Below, in pieces: positions 24,644 through 33,089 of a DNA stretch of 39,852 nucleotides. Position 1 is the first letter of the stretch. Every line of letters starts with the position of its first letter. The position numbers and the translations under genes were made by a program. Below the pieces are notes generated by a model, which saw nothing but the letters and a program-made list of their open reading frames with translations, made no database searches and was not told where the DNA came from. The stretch comes from Aphanocapsa sp. GSE-SYN-MK-11-07L (GTDB lineage: Bacteria > Cyanobacteriota > Cyanobacteriia > Thermosynechococcales > Thermosynechococcaceae), in contig JAHHGS010000110.1 of the NCBI GenBank assembly GCA_019359715.1, forward strand, positions 1-39,852, in the 5' to 3' direction.

Positions 24644-25591
24644 ATGCTTTATCGCGAATTTGGCACAACCGGTTGGAATGTTTCGGCGATCGGAATGGGC
24701 ACTTGGAACATTGGTAATCAGTGGGGCGAAGTCGATGATGCGACTGCCCTCGCAACAGTCCAAATCGCCTTTGAACACGGCGTCAATCTATTTGATACGG
24801 CTGAAGCCTATGGGATTCCGCAGGGTCTATCGGAAGAGCGTTTAGGGATGGCCCTGAAAGGTGTTCGCGATCGGGCCTATATCATTACCAAAATTGGCAG
24901 TTGGGGACGGCGCAATAATGAGGAACTGCCCAAAAGTGTCGATACAATCCGGCTCTGTATGCAGGCTTCCCTCTATCGGTTACGGACTGATTGGGCAGAT
25001 GCAGTCCTCTGTCATGAAGGTGATATTGAAGATCCGGGCATTTATTTAGAAGCCTTTGAACACCTGAAAGAACAAGGCTATCTGCGAGCCTACGGGATAT
25101 CGACCAATAGCTTTGAAGTCCTGAAACGGTTTAACGTCAACCATACGTGCAGCATTGTCGAGTTTGACTATTCTTTGCTGAATCGCAAAGCCGAAGCCCA
25201 AATCCTGCCCTACTGCCAGGAGCACGGAATTGCCGTTTTAGCCCGCGGGCCGCTGGCTCAGGGGCTGCTGTCTGGCAAATACTCTGGCGATACCGTCTTT
25301 TCTGACACCATTCGCTCCAAGTGGCACAAAAATGAAGCCAAACAGTCAAAACTGAACCGGGATATGGCAGCAGTGACAGCGCTCAAACAAAGCTTACCCA
25401 CCGGATTAGAGATGGCAACCGCCGCCCTTCGCTTTGTCACCTCTCATCCAGCCCAGCCGGTTGCGATTCCAGGGGCTAAATCTGCCCAGCAAGCTGCGAT
25501 CAATGCGCAAGCAGGTGAGATGCTGCTGACCGTTGCAGAAAGAAATAACCTTCTGCTCAGCCTAACTCCGCCCGTGGCGGCAGTTCACTAA
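24644..25591 (+). CDS. Aldo/keto reductase
   Basis: A 315-residue NADPH-type aldo/keto reductase. The TIM-barrel motifs include VNLFDTAEAYG with the catalytic Asp and Tyr, YIITKIGSWG with the Lys and AVLCHEGD with the His. The C-terminal cofactor loop is AIPGAKSAQQAAIN. A GGGAG ribosome site is upstream. It follows the phosphatase by 73 bases and the porin starts 12 bases after it, so it is probably in the same transcription unit. It might make a deoxy- or reduced sugar for the transferases, but the substrate cannot be read. Confidence 0.9.
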   Translation: MLYREFGTTGWNVSAIGMGTWNIGNQWGEVDDATALATVQIAFEHGVNLFDTAEAYGIPQGLSEERLGMALKGVRDRAYIITKIGSWGRRNNEELPKSVDTIRLCMQASLYRLRTDWADAVLCHEGDIEDPGIYLEAFEHLKEQGYLRAYGISTNSFEVLKRFNVNHTCSIVEFDYSLLNRKAEAQILPYCQEHGIAVLARGPLAQGLLSGKYSGDTVFSDTIRSKWHKNEAKQSKLNRDMAAVTALKQSLPTGLEMATAALRFVTSHPAQPVAIPGAKSAQQAAINAQAGEMLLTVAERNNLLLSLTPPVAAVH

Positions 25592-25602
25592 CCGCTGAGC
25601 CT

Positions 25603-26943
25603 ATGATTCTATTTACTGACTTGGCAGGAGCAACTCAGGTCAGCCCTCAAGAAGTCCGGATCGACCACAGCCCTGGGTTATCATTCTCCCTGCCAAGTCC
25701 CAGAAATTTTGAAGTTGCCCAAGCTCAAAATGCCACTCCCCGTCCCATTGGCAATTTACCCCTAGTCTCTGAACTTTCAGTTCCAAAGACACTGCCAATC
25801 TCGAATTCAATTTACCGACCTCCTCAGAATGATATTCCAGAATCATTTCAGCCCACCTCCAAGCTGGAAGGAGAAGTTATTTTTACGGGTGTCGGAATAG
25901 GAGGTGAGATCAAAACAGGGAATCAACCCCGTCAAAATCATCTCACAGTCGGCAGTCGCGTCCGTTTGAATTTTGATACCAGCTTTAGGGGAGAAGATCG
26001 GTTAAGAGTTCGCCTCCAATCAGTCAATACTCCCAAATTAGAAGAAGCAACTGGAACTGACATGGCGCGGCTGGCTTTCCAAGGAGACAGCCAGAATCAA
26101 TTTGAGTTAAGCCGTTTAGAGTATGTTTTACCTGTCAACAAACAGGCAACTTTGTACGTTGAAGCGATCGGCGGCAGCCTGAACGATTTTGCCGACACCC
26201 TCAACCCTTTGCTGACGGGTAGCGGCGCTGGCTCAATTTCGCGTTTTGGTCAGCGCAACCCGATTTTTCGGCAAGGCGGAGGCACTGGGATCGGACTAGA
26301 ATACGAATTTAATCCAGTCCTCCGTCTGACCGTTGGCTATCTAGCTGATGGGGCTGAAGATCCTAATCAAGGCTTTCTGGGCCAAGAATCCTATGCCGCG
26401 ATTGGGCAGCTTACCTTCAAGCTGAAACCAGATATCAAGTTGGGCGCAACCTATGTCTATTCCTACAATGGTCTAGATACGGGTACAGGCAGCCAACTAG
26501 CCAACGATCCTTTTGCTGAACAAAGTGCAGCGATTTCTGCCCACTCGCTGGGATTTCAGTCTACGATTCGTCTAAACCGGATGATTACCTTGGGAGGCTG
26601 GCTGGGATTTACGCAAGCCGACGCGATCGACCTACCAAACCAACCCACCGCCAAAATCATCAATTGGGCGACGACCTTAGCCTTTGCAGATCTTGGCGGC
26701 GAGGGAAACTTACTCGGTTTCGTTGTGGGGCAACCGCCCAAGGTGTTTGCCAACGATTATGAAGGCGGCGGCGAAAGAACCATCGACCCCAATACCTCCC
26801 TCCATTTAGAAGCTTTCTATCGATATCAAGTCACTGACAACATTGCCATTACCTCTGGGCTAATGATGATCGTGAACCCTGAACAAAATAGCAGCAATCA
26901 ACCAATTTATGTTGGGGTAATGCGGACAACATTTAGTTTTTGA
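25603..26943 (+). CDS. OprB/iron-uptake-porin-like barrel lacking SLH domain
   Basis: A 446-residue protein. From TSKLEGEVIFTG (about residue 86) it follows the cyanobacterial iron-uptake/SOM porin barrel. Examples are SRVRLNFDTSFRGEDRLRVR, LEYEFNPVLRLTVGY, IKLGATYVYSYNG and a final strand VGVMRTTFSF ending in Phe. Standard members carry a signal peptide, an SLH domain and a coiled coil before the barrel; none is present here. The N-terminal 85 residues are Ser/Pro/Gln-rich with no good signal peptide. Either the start is wrong, the gene lost its front, or it is a distinct short class. It may give the outer-membrane route for the exported product; that is a guess. Confidence 0.75.
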   Translation: MILFTDLAGATQVSPQEVRIDHSPGLSFSLPSPRNFEVAQAQNATPRPIGNLPLVSELSVPKTLPISNSIYRPPQNDIPESFQPTSKLEGEVIFTGVGIGGEIKTGNQPRQNHLTVGSRVRLNFDTSFRGEDRLRVRLQSVNTPKLEEATGTDMARLAFQGDSQNQFELSRLEYVLPVNKQATLYVEAIGGSLNDFADTLNPLLTGSGAGSISRFGQRNPIFRQGGGTGIGLEYEFNPVLRLTVGYLADGAEDPNQGFLGQESYAAIGQLTFKLKPDIKLGATYVYSYNGLDTGTGSQLANDPFAEQSAAISAHSLGFQSTIRLNRMITLGGWLGFTQADAIDLPNQPTAKIINWATTLAFADLGGEGNLLGFVVGQPPKVFANDYEGGGERTIDPNTSLHLEAFYRYQVTDNIAITSGLMMIVNPEQNSSNQPIYVGVMRTTFSF

Positions 26944-27071
26944 GCTATGAGTGTGCAACAAGCAACCTTGAGATTAGAGAACTAGTGGATTGTCAGAATA
27001 AATTTTGTGAGTTTGAGCGACAATGGAACAAGAGCCGAAAAGTTTCTTTTTCATTGTCGCAGGAACTAAGC

Positions 27072-27515
27072 ATGGGCAAACGCTATATTGTTCGATTAAG
27101 TGATGAAGAACGGCAGCAACTTCAAGCCATGGTGACAACGGGTAAAGCCGTTGCTTACAGAATTAAACACGCGAATATTCTGCTCAACATTGATGTCAAT
27201 GGACAAGCGTGGAGCGATGAGCAAGCTGCAACCGCCTTTCACTGTCATCGCAATACCGTTGCCAACCTGCGACAACGATTTGTTGAGCAAGGATTAGCTG
27301 CTGCTTTGGAACGCAAACCGAGTCAAACTGCACCTCGAAAACAGCTCTGTGATGGAGAAGCAGAGGCAAAACTGATTGCTTTGCGCTGTAGTCAACCGCC
27401 GTCGGGACAAGCGCGGTGGACATTACGCTTACTTGCCGATAAAGCAGTAGAGCTAGAAATCGTGCCTGCCATCAGTTATGAAACGGTACGCCAAGTGCTG
27501 AAAAAAACGAACTGA
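27072..27515 (+). CDS. IS630 transposase, N-terminal frame (helix-turn-helix)
   Basis: 147 codons from ATG at 27072 (MGKRYIVRLSDEERQQL). It contains the DNA-binding region with ATAFHCHRNTVANLRQRF and ends LKKTN. The frame stays open to 26940, but that part overlaps the terminal repeat. An A7 run at 27501-27507 precedes the stop. A -1 shift or one extra A there continues as NELKPHLRQRY into the second frame. The full protein is probably made by frameshifting or transcript slippage. Confidence 0.88.
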   Translation: MGKRYIVRLSDEERQQLQAMVTTGKAVAYRIKHANILLNIDVNGQAWSDEQAATAFHCHRNTVANLRQRFVEQGLAAALERKPSQTAPRKQLCDGEAEAKLIALRCSQPPSGQARWTLRLLADKAVELEIVPAISYETVRQVLKKTN

Positions 27516-27523
27516 AGCCGCAT

Positions 27524-28204
27524 TTGCGACAAAGGTATGTGATTCCACCGGAGCAGAATGCTGAATTCGTCGCACATCTCGAAGATGTTTTAGAGGTGTA
27601 TCACTTGGCGTATGACCCAAAGTGCCCAGTCATCTGCATGGATGAGCAACCCGTACAATTGGTCAAAGAAACTCGCATCTTTCTGCCTGCTAAACCGGGA
27701 CATCCCAAAGCCATTGATTTTGAATATGAGCGCAACGGCACAGCCAACATTTTCTTGTTTACAGAACCGTTAGTCGGTTGGCGCAAAGTGCTCGTGAGTG
27801 AGCATCGCACGGCGGTAGACTGGGCAGTTGAAATTGAACGCTTGCTGAGCGAGGACTATGCAAATTGTCCGAAGATCAAACTGGTATGTGATCAGTTGAA
27901 CATTCATAAACTTGCTTCACTCTACCAAGCCTTTCCCCCTGCTGTCGCACGGAGTCTGGTTGAGCGATTAGAGATTCACTACACCCCGAAGCATGGCAGT
28001 TGGTTGAATATTGCTGAAAATGAACTTTCCGCTTTGACTCGGCAATGCTTAGATCGTCGCATTCCAGATCGTCAGACTCTAGAACGAGAAACAACGGCTT
28101 GGTACAATCAGCGCAATCAATCCCAGAAGTCCGTGGATTGGCAGTTCACTACTGCTGATGCTCGTGTCCGCTTGAAGCGTCTTTACCCACAATTAGAAAA
28201 TTGA
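27524..28204 (+). CDS. IS630 transposase, C-terminal DDE frame
   Basis: 226 codons in the -1 frame relative to the first part, likely only translated as a fusion. The DDE residues are visible: Asp in VICMDEQPVQL, Asp in LVCDQLNIHKL and Glu in WLNIAENELSAL. HGSWLNIAE is the typical IS630 signature. The stop is eight bases before the right end of the element. The frame is intact. Confidence 0.9.
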   Translation: MRQRYVIPPEQNAEFVAHLEDVLEVYHLAYDPKCPVICMDEQPVQLVKETRIFLPAKPGHPKAIDFEYERNGTANIFLFTEPLVGWRKVLVSEHRTAVDWAVEIERLLSEDYANCPKIKLVCDQLNIHKLASLYQAFPPAVARSLVERLEIHYTPKHGSWLNIAENELSALTRQCLDRRIPDRQTLERETTAWYNQRNQSQKSVDWQFTTADARVRLKRLYPQLEN

Positions 28205-28212
28205 CAATCCAC

Positions 28213-28263
28213 TAGGCTTTAGGTTTACTGTATAAAAACCACCAGAGTTCAAGTCCAATCAAT
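28213..28263 (-). pseudogene. Relic of the small membrane protein's 3' end
   Basis: On the minus strand these bases read IGLELWWFLYSKPKA then stop, almost the same as the end of the 74-residue protein at 30166-30390 (IGLELWWFLYSRPKI). The nucleotide match continues across the IS630 insertion to 26941-26984. It is a second partial copy of that gene and marks one arm of direct repeats around the hydrolase gene. Confidence 0.7.
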
Positions 28264-28264
28264 A

Positions 28265-30040
28265 TCAATTAGAACTGTTAGAGACCGCCTGTTGTAACTG
28301 ATCTGCAGTCAAAGACTTGATGAAATTAACACCGAAGGGCTGGGGAACCAACGTTTGCACATAGGTCTGGTTCAGATAGGGAAGATATTGCTGCTGATTG
28401 GCAAGATGGCTGTGAAAGAAGGCTATGCTCACTGCTTTCAAGGAAGGGCGGGCCAGCTGCGGATCCGGTCCAATCAAATCCGCTGGCACCGGCAAGCCAC
28501 CTTGAGAATCATCGCCCCCTAAGAAGGAGAAGTGAGTTCCTCCCTTCAAGATGAACAGATATTTGTCAGTAGTAGTCAGCCAGGTAAAGGGGGATATTTG
28601 CCCTGGTATAGGAGGGGCAAATATATCGTCACTGCCCGATATCAGCATGGTCGGAACCTTGATTTGGCTCATGCCCAATTGCCCAAAAATAATACTTGTC
28701 AGGGGGTTGATCGCAATGACAGCTTTGACCCGAGGATCCCCTAAATTACCATTGGTCACAGGCACATTGTTGATGGTTTTAGGAGCGTTATACAACTGAC
28801 ATTCAAACACCAACGACAGATTGAAAGTGAGAATCAACTTCTCGAAATTCGATTGTGAGCACTGCTGTTGGATTTCTGGAAAATTAATGGGTGCGCCAGC
28901 ACTGGCCAAGACTGTGTATCCCCCTAATGATTGTCCAATAAGCCCTACTTGTTGAGGGTCAACCTGTTTGAAAAGAGGATTTGACTGGACTTTTTGCTGC
29001 AGGTCATCAAGTAATAAAGTAATCCCTCTGGGGCGACCCAAGAGCGCAGCAGCAATATTTACATCAGAGGGTCCCTTTGCTGCCAGGAAACCAGTTACCC
29101 ACTGCGTATCGGTGCCAGGAAAGGTGGGCACGACCACGACAAAACCATAGGAGGCCAAATGTTCTGCCAGATAGGCAAAGGTGGCTCGATTGGACGCGAA
29201 GCCGTATGCAATTACGATCACCGGAGCTGGGGCACTCAAGCCCCTGGGAAAATAGTAATCTACTGGAACCGGTTCGACAATCCCAAGAGCCTTGCCATCG
29301 ACATTCAGGGTTTGCTTGGTCCATTGGTTGGGGCCAGGCTTTGTCAGATCAAGCAGGGATGGAGGTAGCGAACTAAGGCTAGATTTTGCCAGTTGCTGAA
29401 TCTCGTTAAGAATCAGTCCACGATTGCGTAATTTTTGATTAATGGTTGAAACCGCCTTAAAGGACAGTTGTCCATCAATTTGCATCGTTGGGCTGGGAAA
29501 TTGACGAATTACATCCAGCACGGTGAATCCTTTCGGGTTGGCCGCAGCTTGGACGAATGCCGTCACTAGGGCAGTTTGACCGTTTTGATTATCTTGAGTT
29601 TTTAATAACTCTCCCAGAGCCTGGAAGATAATTGTCCCCGTTTGGCTTTTCGAGAACTGAGAAACTGTCGTGGGTGAGATCTCAAAGCTCTCCTGTAACA
29701 GCGATCTAAAATCCGTCAGATATTCCTTTGGTGCCAACTGGGCATAGGCAGCCAAGTTGCTACTCAATTGACCAGTTTGGGCAAAGGTAGACAGGTCACT
29801 TACCTGCACATTGACCGCCAGCCCTTCAAAACTCAAGGTGATCTGATCTGCTGCTAGGGTTGGAGTTGCCCAGAGGCTAAACATCAGTCCTAGCCCAGAG
29901 AACCACTTCAGGTGGGAGCGTGATTTCCCTTTAGGGAGGCAGAGCCATCGTGATTGAACGGCAGGCATACCTGGGGCATAGGCTGCCTCTGAGGCTACAG
30001 GACAATTTAAATCTGCGGAATTGGGCGCTTGAGGGATCAA
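28265..30040 (-). CDS. DUF1400-type alpha/beta hydrolase (putative lipase/esterase)
   Basis: A 591-residue exported hydrolase. A signal-like segment (WFSGLGLMFSLWATPTLAA) precedes a DUF1400 N-terminal domain (about 65-190). The alpha/beta hydrolase domain follows, with the oxyanion area VIAYGFASNRATFAYLAEHL, nucleophile elbow GQSLGGY, acid-loop candidate ISGSDDIFAPP and His in KGGTHFSF. This combination is widespread in cyanobacteria and resembles dienelactone hydrolase or PAF acetylhydrolase. The natural substrate is unknown. Met25 (29968) is a likely alternative start, as it leaves a normal signal peptide. The gene lies between ~93-bp direct repeats, suggesting that it was inserted or captured. 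Confidence 0.82.
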   Translation of the reverse strand: MIPQAPNSADLNCPVASEAAYAPGMPAVQSRWLCLPKGKSRSHLKWFSGLGLMFSLWATPTLAADQITLSFEGLAVNVQVSDLSTFAQTGQLSSNLAAYAQLAPKEYLTDFRSLLQESFEISPTTVSQFSKSQTGTIIFQALGELLKTQDNQNGQTALVTAFVQAAANPKGFTVLDVIRQFPSPTMQIDGQLSFKAVSTINQKLRNRGLILNEIQQLAKSSLSSLPPSLLDLTKPGPNQWTKQTLNVDGKALGIVEPVPVDYYFPRGLSAPAPVIVIAYGFASNRATFAYLAEHLASYGFVVVVPTFPGTDTQWVTGFLAAKGPSDVNIAAALLGRPRGITLLLDDLQQKVQSNPLFKQVDPQQVGLIGQSLGGYTVLASAGAPINFPEIQQQCSQSNFEKLILTFNLSLVFECQLYNAPKTINNVPVTNGNLGDPRVKAVIAINPLTSIIFGQLGMSQIKVPTMLISGSDDIFAPPIPGQISPFTWLTTTDKYLFILKGGTHFSFLGGDDSQGGLPVPADLIGPDPQLARPSLKAVSIAFFHSHLANQQQYLPYLNQTYVQTLVPQPFGVNFIKSLTADQLQQAVSNSSN

Positions 30041-30165
30041 AGTAACTCTCTAGACGGTATTCAAAATTCAAAAAGGGCTATCAGGAGACAATATAGACTA
30101 ATTCAGTCCACAATTTTTGGTTTTTAAGTTGCGAATGTGCAACTGGCGGCTTTGATAGTAGAGGA

Positions 30166-30390
30166 TTAGATTTTAGGTCTACTGTATAAAAACCACCAGA
30201 GTTCGAGCCCAATCAATGCTGCACCGCCGAGAGTTATTCCCAATCTGAGGGGGATCGGCTGATCAATCTGTCTGAACTGGGTTGCCAAAGGCAGAGGGTT
30301 GGAGGCTGAAGCAGAGTGTGATGGATTGAGAAGCATCATACTCAAGAGCAAGCTGGAACCGAATAGAACACCAAAAATTTTACGTTGCAT
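30166..30390 (-). CDS. Small membrane protein, resembles anchor of a cupredoxin protein
   Basis: 74 residues: a signal or first membrane segment (FGVLFGSSLLLSMMLL), a polar stretch with FRQIDQPIPLRLG, a second hydrophobic segment and the end IGLELWWFLYSRPKI. As I recall the family, cyanobacterial COG4633-type cupredoxin proteins have just such an LELWWFL anchor followed by a copper-binding domain, which is missing here. It lies 12 bases after the copper ATPase gene on the same strand, so a former copper role is plausible. Either a truncated gene or a short free-standing protein. The identification is from memory of the motif. Confidence 0.6.
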   Translation of the reverse strand: MQRKIFGVLFGSSLLLSMMLLNPSHSASASNPLPLATQFRQIDQPIPLRLGITLGGAALIGLELWWFLYSRPKI

Positions 30391-30402
30391 GGATTAGCCT
30401 CC

Positions 30403-32658
30403 TCAACTGCTGAAGCGGGGGCGAAAGTTGCGTAACCGGAGCGCATTTGTAACCACTGAAACCGAGCTAAAGGCCATCGCTGCTCCGGCAATGATTGGGC
30501 TGAGCAACCAGCCAAAGATAGGATACAAAATCCCGGCCGCCAAAGGAATTCCAGCCATGTTATAGATGAAAGCAAAAAACAGATTTTGGCGAATGTTTCG
30601 CATCGTCGCTCGTGAAAGCTGAATCGCCGTTAAGATACCCTGCAAGTCTCCAGAGATTAGGGTGATATCACTGGCGGCGATCGCCACATCCGTCCCCGTG
30701 CCGATCGCAATTCCGACATCAGCTTGAGCCAAGGCTGGCGCATCGTTAATGCCATCTCCCACCATCGCCACAACTTTGCCAGCGGCTTGCAGACTGCGAA
30801 TGGCGGCGGCTTTTTGGTCGGGGCGGACTTCGGCTAAAACGTTGCTAATCCCGACTTGGGCAGCGATCGCCGCCGCAGTGGCAGCATGATCTCCGGTTAG
30901 CATCACCACTTCTAGCCCTAGCCGCTGGAGGGCGCTCACCGTGGCGGCTGAACTAGGTTTGAGGGAATCGGCAATCCCAATCATCGCCTGGATTTGCCCA
31001 TCCACCGCCAGCCAGACGACCGTTTTGCCCACCGCTTCTAGGGCGGCTTGGCGAGTTTGGAGGGGTGCGATATCAATTCCCAACTCAGTCAGCCAAGTTT
31101 CTGTTCCAAGCTCTACCCAGTGCCCCGCTACTTTGCCTTGGACGCCACTGCCCGCGATCGCCTCAAACTGTTCTGCCTCAACTAGTCGCACCTGCTGGGC
31201 TTGGGCGTACTGGAGGACGGCGGCGGCTAGCGGATGCTCAGAATTGTGCTCGACTGCGGCGGCCAGTTGCAATAGCTTGATTTCGTTGCCATTGGCCGTA
31301 CCATAGCGGGTGACAAAATCGGTCACAGTCGGCTTGCCCTGGGTGAGGGTGCCCGTTTTGTCCAAGACAAGGGTTTGAATTTTGTGGGCTAACTCAAGGC
31401 TCTCCGCCCCCTTGATTAAAATGCCGTACTCTGCTCCCTTACCTGTGCCGACCATAATTGAGGTTGGGGTGGCCAAGCCAAGGGCGCAGGGGCAAGCAAT
31501 AATCAGCACTTCCACCATTGTGATCAGGGCGAGGGTGACATTGCCGACCAGGTTAAACCAAATCACAAAAGTGGCGATCGCCACAGCAATCACAGCGGGG
31601 ACAAACCAGCCTGTCACCTGGTCGGCCAAGCGCTGAATTGGCGCTCTTGAGCCTTGAGCCTGCTGCACCAGGATGACAATTTGCGCCAGAAACGTATCTT
31701 TGCCAATTCGGGTGGCCCAAAACTGAAAGCTGCCGGTTTGGTTGATTGTGGCTCCAATCACTGGGTCGCCCGCTTGCTTTGTGACGGGCACGCTTTCGCC
31801 CGTGACCATCGCTTGATCGACGGTGGAGGAGCCGCTAATCACTTCTCCATCGACCGGAATTTTTTCGCCCGGCCGCACCAAAATGACATCCCCTAGCTGC
31901 ACTTCGGCGATCGCCAGATCAAGTTCTACGCCATCGCGGATTACGCGCGCCGTTTTTGCCTGTAAACCAACCAGTTGGCGAATGGCAGCAGAAGTTTCAC
32001 TTTTAGCTTTGCTCTCAAACAGTTTGCCTAGCAAGATTAGGGTTGTTACCACCGCCGCCACTTCGTAATAGACATGCACCGTTAATCCTTGAGCGGTCAA
32101 AAAGTCAGGAAACACAGTCACAAATAGCGAATAAGCGTAGGCGGCGATCGTGCCCAGCGCAATCAGAGTATCCATTGTGGCGGCATGATGCTGGAGGGCT
32201 TTCCAAGCATTCACGTAAAAAGATTGACCCGCCCAAAACAGGACGGGGGCAGTCAGAATGGCCTGCAACCAATTGTTATGCAGCAAAATTGGGATAAACG
32301 GGAGATGCAGCCCAGTCATGGCGGGCAGTGAGCCAAGCACTAGCACCGTACTGATGGCGGCTCCAAACCAAACTCGTCGCTGTAAATCCCGCTCTTCGAA
32401 CTGGCGAGCCGTAGTGTCATCTTCCGGCTCGAATAAATTGCGATCGGAGACAGGCTCAGCCTGATACCCAGCCGCCGCGATCGCCGCTTGCAGGTTAGAC
32501 AAACTGGTTTGACGAGGGTCATAGGTGGCGATCGCCTGCTCCGTCGCAAAATTGACCGTGCTTTGGCTCACTCCCGGCACTGCCTGGATCGCCGTTTCGA
32601 TCGCCTTGGCGCAGGCGGCGCAACTCATGCCCCTCAGTTTGAGCGTGACCTTCGTCAT
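30403..32658 (-). CDS. Copper-transporting P1B-type ATPase (CopA/PacS-like)
   Basis: A 751-residue metal pump. The N-terminal heavy-metal domain has [11 protein letters not shown] (Cys13, Cys16). Membrane helices begin near residue 95. The ion-binding CPC in IACPCALG is at 389-391, the phosphorylated Asp433 is in DKTGTLT, an SEHPLA His is present for the nucleotide, and the hinge is [18 protein letters not shown] with this flanking sequence marks Cu(I) pumps. A chaperone gene lies seven bases upstream, as Atx1 would supply the pump. Thylakoid PacS and plasma-membrane CtaA cannot be told apart securely here. Complete. Confidence 0.93.
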   Translation of the reverse strand: MTKVTLKLRGMSCAACAKAIETAIQAVPGVSQSTVNFATEQAIATYDPRQTSLSNLQAAIAAAGYQAEPVSDRNLFEPEDDTTARQFEERDLQRRVWFGAAISTVLVLGSLPAMTGLHLPFIPILLHNNWLQAILTAPVLFWAGQSFYVNAWKALQHHAATMDTLIALGTIAAYAYSLFVTVFPDFLTAQGLTVHVYYEVAAVVTTLILLGKLFESKAKSETSAAIRQLVGLQAKTARVIRDGVELDLAIAEVQLGDVILVRPGEKIPVDGEVISGSSTVDQAMVTGESVPVTKQAGDPVIGATINQTGSFQFWATRIGKDTFLAQIVILVQQAQGSRAPIQRLADQVTGWFVPAVIAVAIATFVIWFNLVGNVTLALITMVEVLIIACPCALGLATPTSIMVGTGKGAEYGILIKGAESLELAHKIQTLVLDKTGTLTQGKPTVTDFVTRYGTANGNEIKLLQLAAAVEHNSEHPLAAAVLQYAQAQQVRLVEAEQFEAIAGSGVQGKVAGHWVELGTETWLTELGIDIAPLQTRQAALEAVGKTVVWLAVDGQIQAMIGIADSLKPSSAATVSALQRLGLEVVMLTGDHAATAAAIAAQVGISNVLAEVRPDQKAAAIRSLQAAGKVVAMVGDGINDAPALAQADVGIAIGTGTDVAIAASDITLISGDLQGILTAIQLSRATMRNIRQNLFFAFIYNMAGIPLAAGILYPIFGWLLSPIIAGAAMAFSSVSVVTNALRLRNFRPRFSS

Positions 32659-32664
32659 CGGAGT

Positions 32665-32877
32665 TTAAGCAACGGTGTAGCCCGCGGCGGAGATGGTGGC
32701 TTTAACAGTTTCAGGCAGAGCTTGAGTCTCAATCCTGACCTGTTTAGTTTGGAGATTTGCTTCTACTTGGGCAGTCGGGTCAAGGCTGTTAACCGCTTTG
32801 GTAATCGTTTCAGCGCAGGCAGCGCAAGCCATATCTGGGATAGTCAGTTGGAGAGTCATTGGGCGATCGGCAGTCAA
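32665..32877 (-). CDS. Atx1-like copper chaperone
   Basis: A ferredoxin-fold heavy-metal domain of 64-70 residues: LTIPDMACAACAETITKAV with the metal-binding CxxC, and the end TISAAGYTVA. It closely resembles Synechocystis Atx1 in length and pattern. A TTG at 32877 has AGGAGG five bases before it; the ATG at 32859 matches the family's usual start but is farther from that site. It is expected to pass Cu(I) to the ATPase encoded next. A perfect 12-base palindrome GGAATTAATTCC (32892-32903) lies just upstream and may be an operator. Confidence 0.88.
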   Translation of the reverse strand: MTADRPMTLQLTIPDMACAACAETITKAVNSLDPTAQVEANLQTKQVRIETQALPETVKATISAAGYTVA

Positions 32878-33089
32878 ACTGCCCTCCTGAAGGAATTAAT
32901 TCCATTCTGAAGTCTCTAGCCAACTAGAGAGTCAAGGGTATCTTTCAAGATTTAGTCGAATTGAGTCAGCAGCCAACCCGTTTAGCAAGATTTCGATAAC
33001 TCCCAGCAAAAATCCAATATCTCTGATCCTGCTTGATTTCCTAAATTTCGCAATCCCAGACCCGCTAAGATTGGCGCTAGACTTGAGCA

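Larger units (their letters stand above)
26985..28212 (+). mobile_element. IS630-family insertion sequence
   Basis: A 1228-bp element bounded by TA on both sides (26983-26984 and 28213-28214), the IS630 target. The termini are inverted repeats with GTGGATTGTCA identical for 11 bases and imperfect similarity beyond. It encodes a transposase in two overlapping frames. It entered one copy of a ~93-bp repeat whose uninterrupted version is at 30125-30217, so the empty site is visible in the window. Confidence 0.92.

Noticed and set aside
26940-27071. Upstream extension of the IS630 first frame
   Set aside because: It covers the terminal inverted repeat and flanking DNA; the conserved transposase start is MGKRYIV at 27072.
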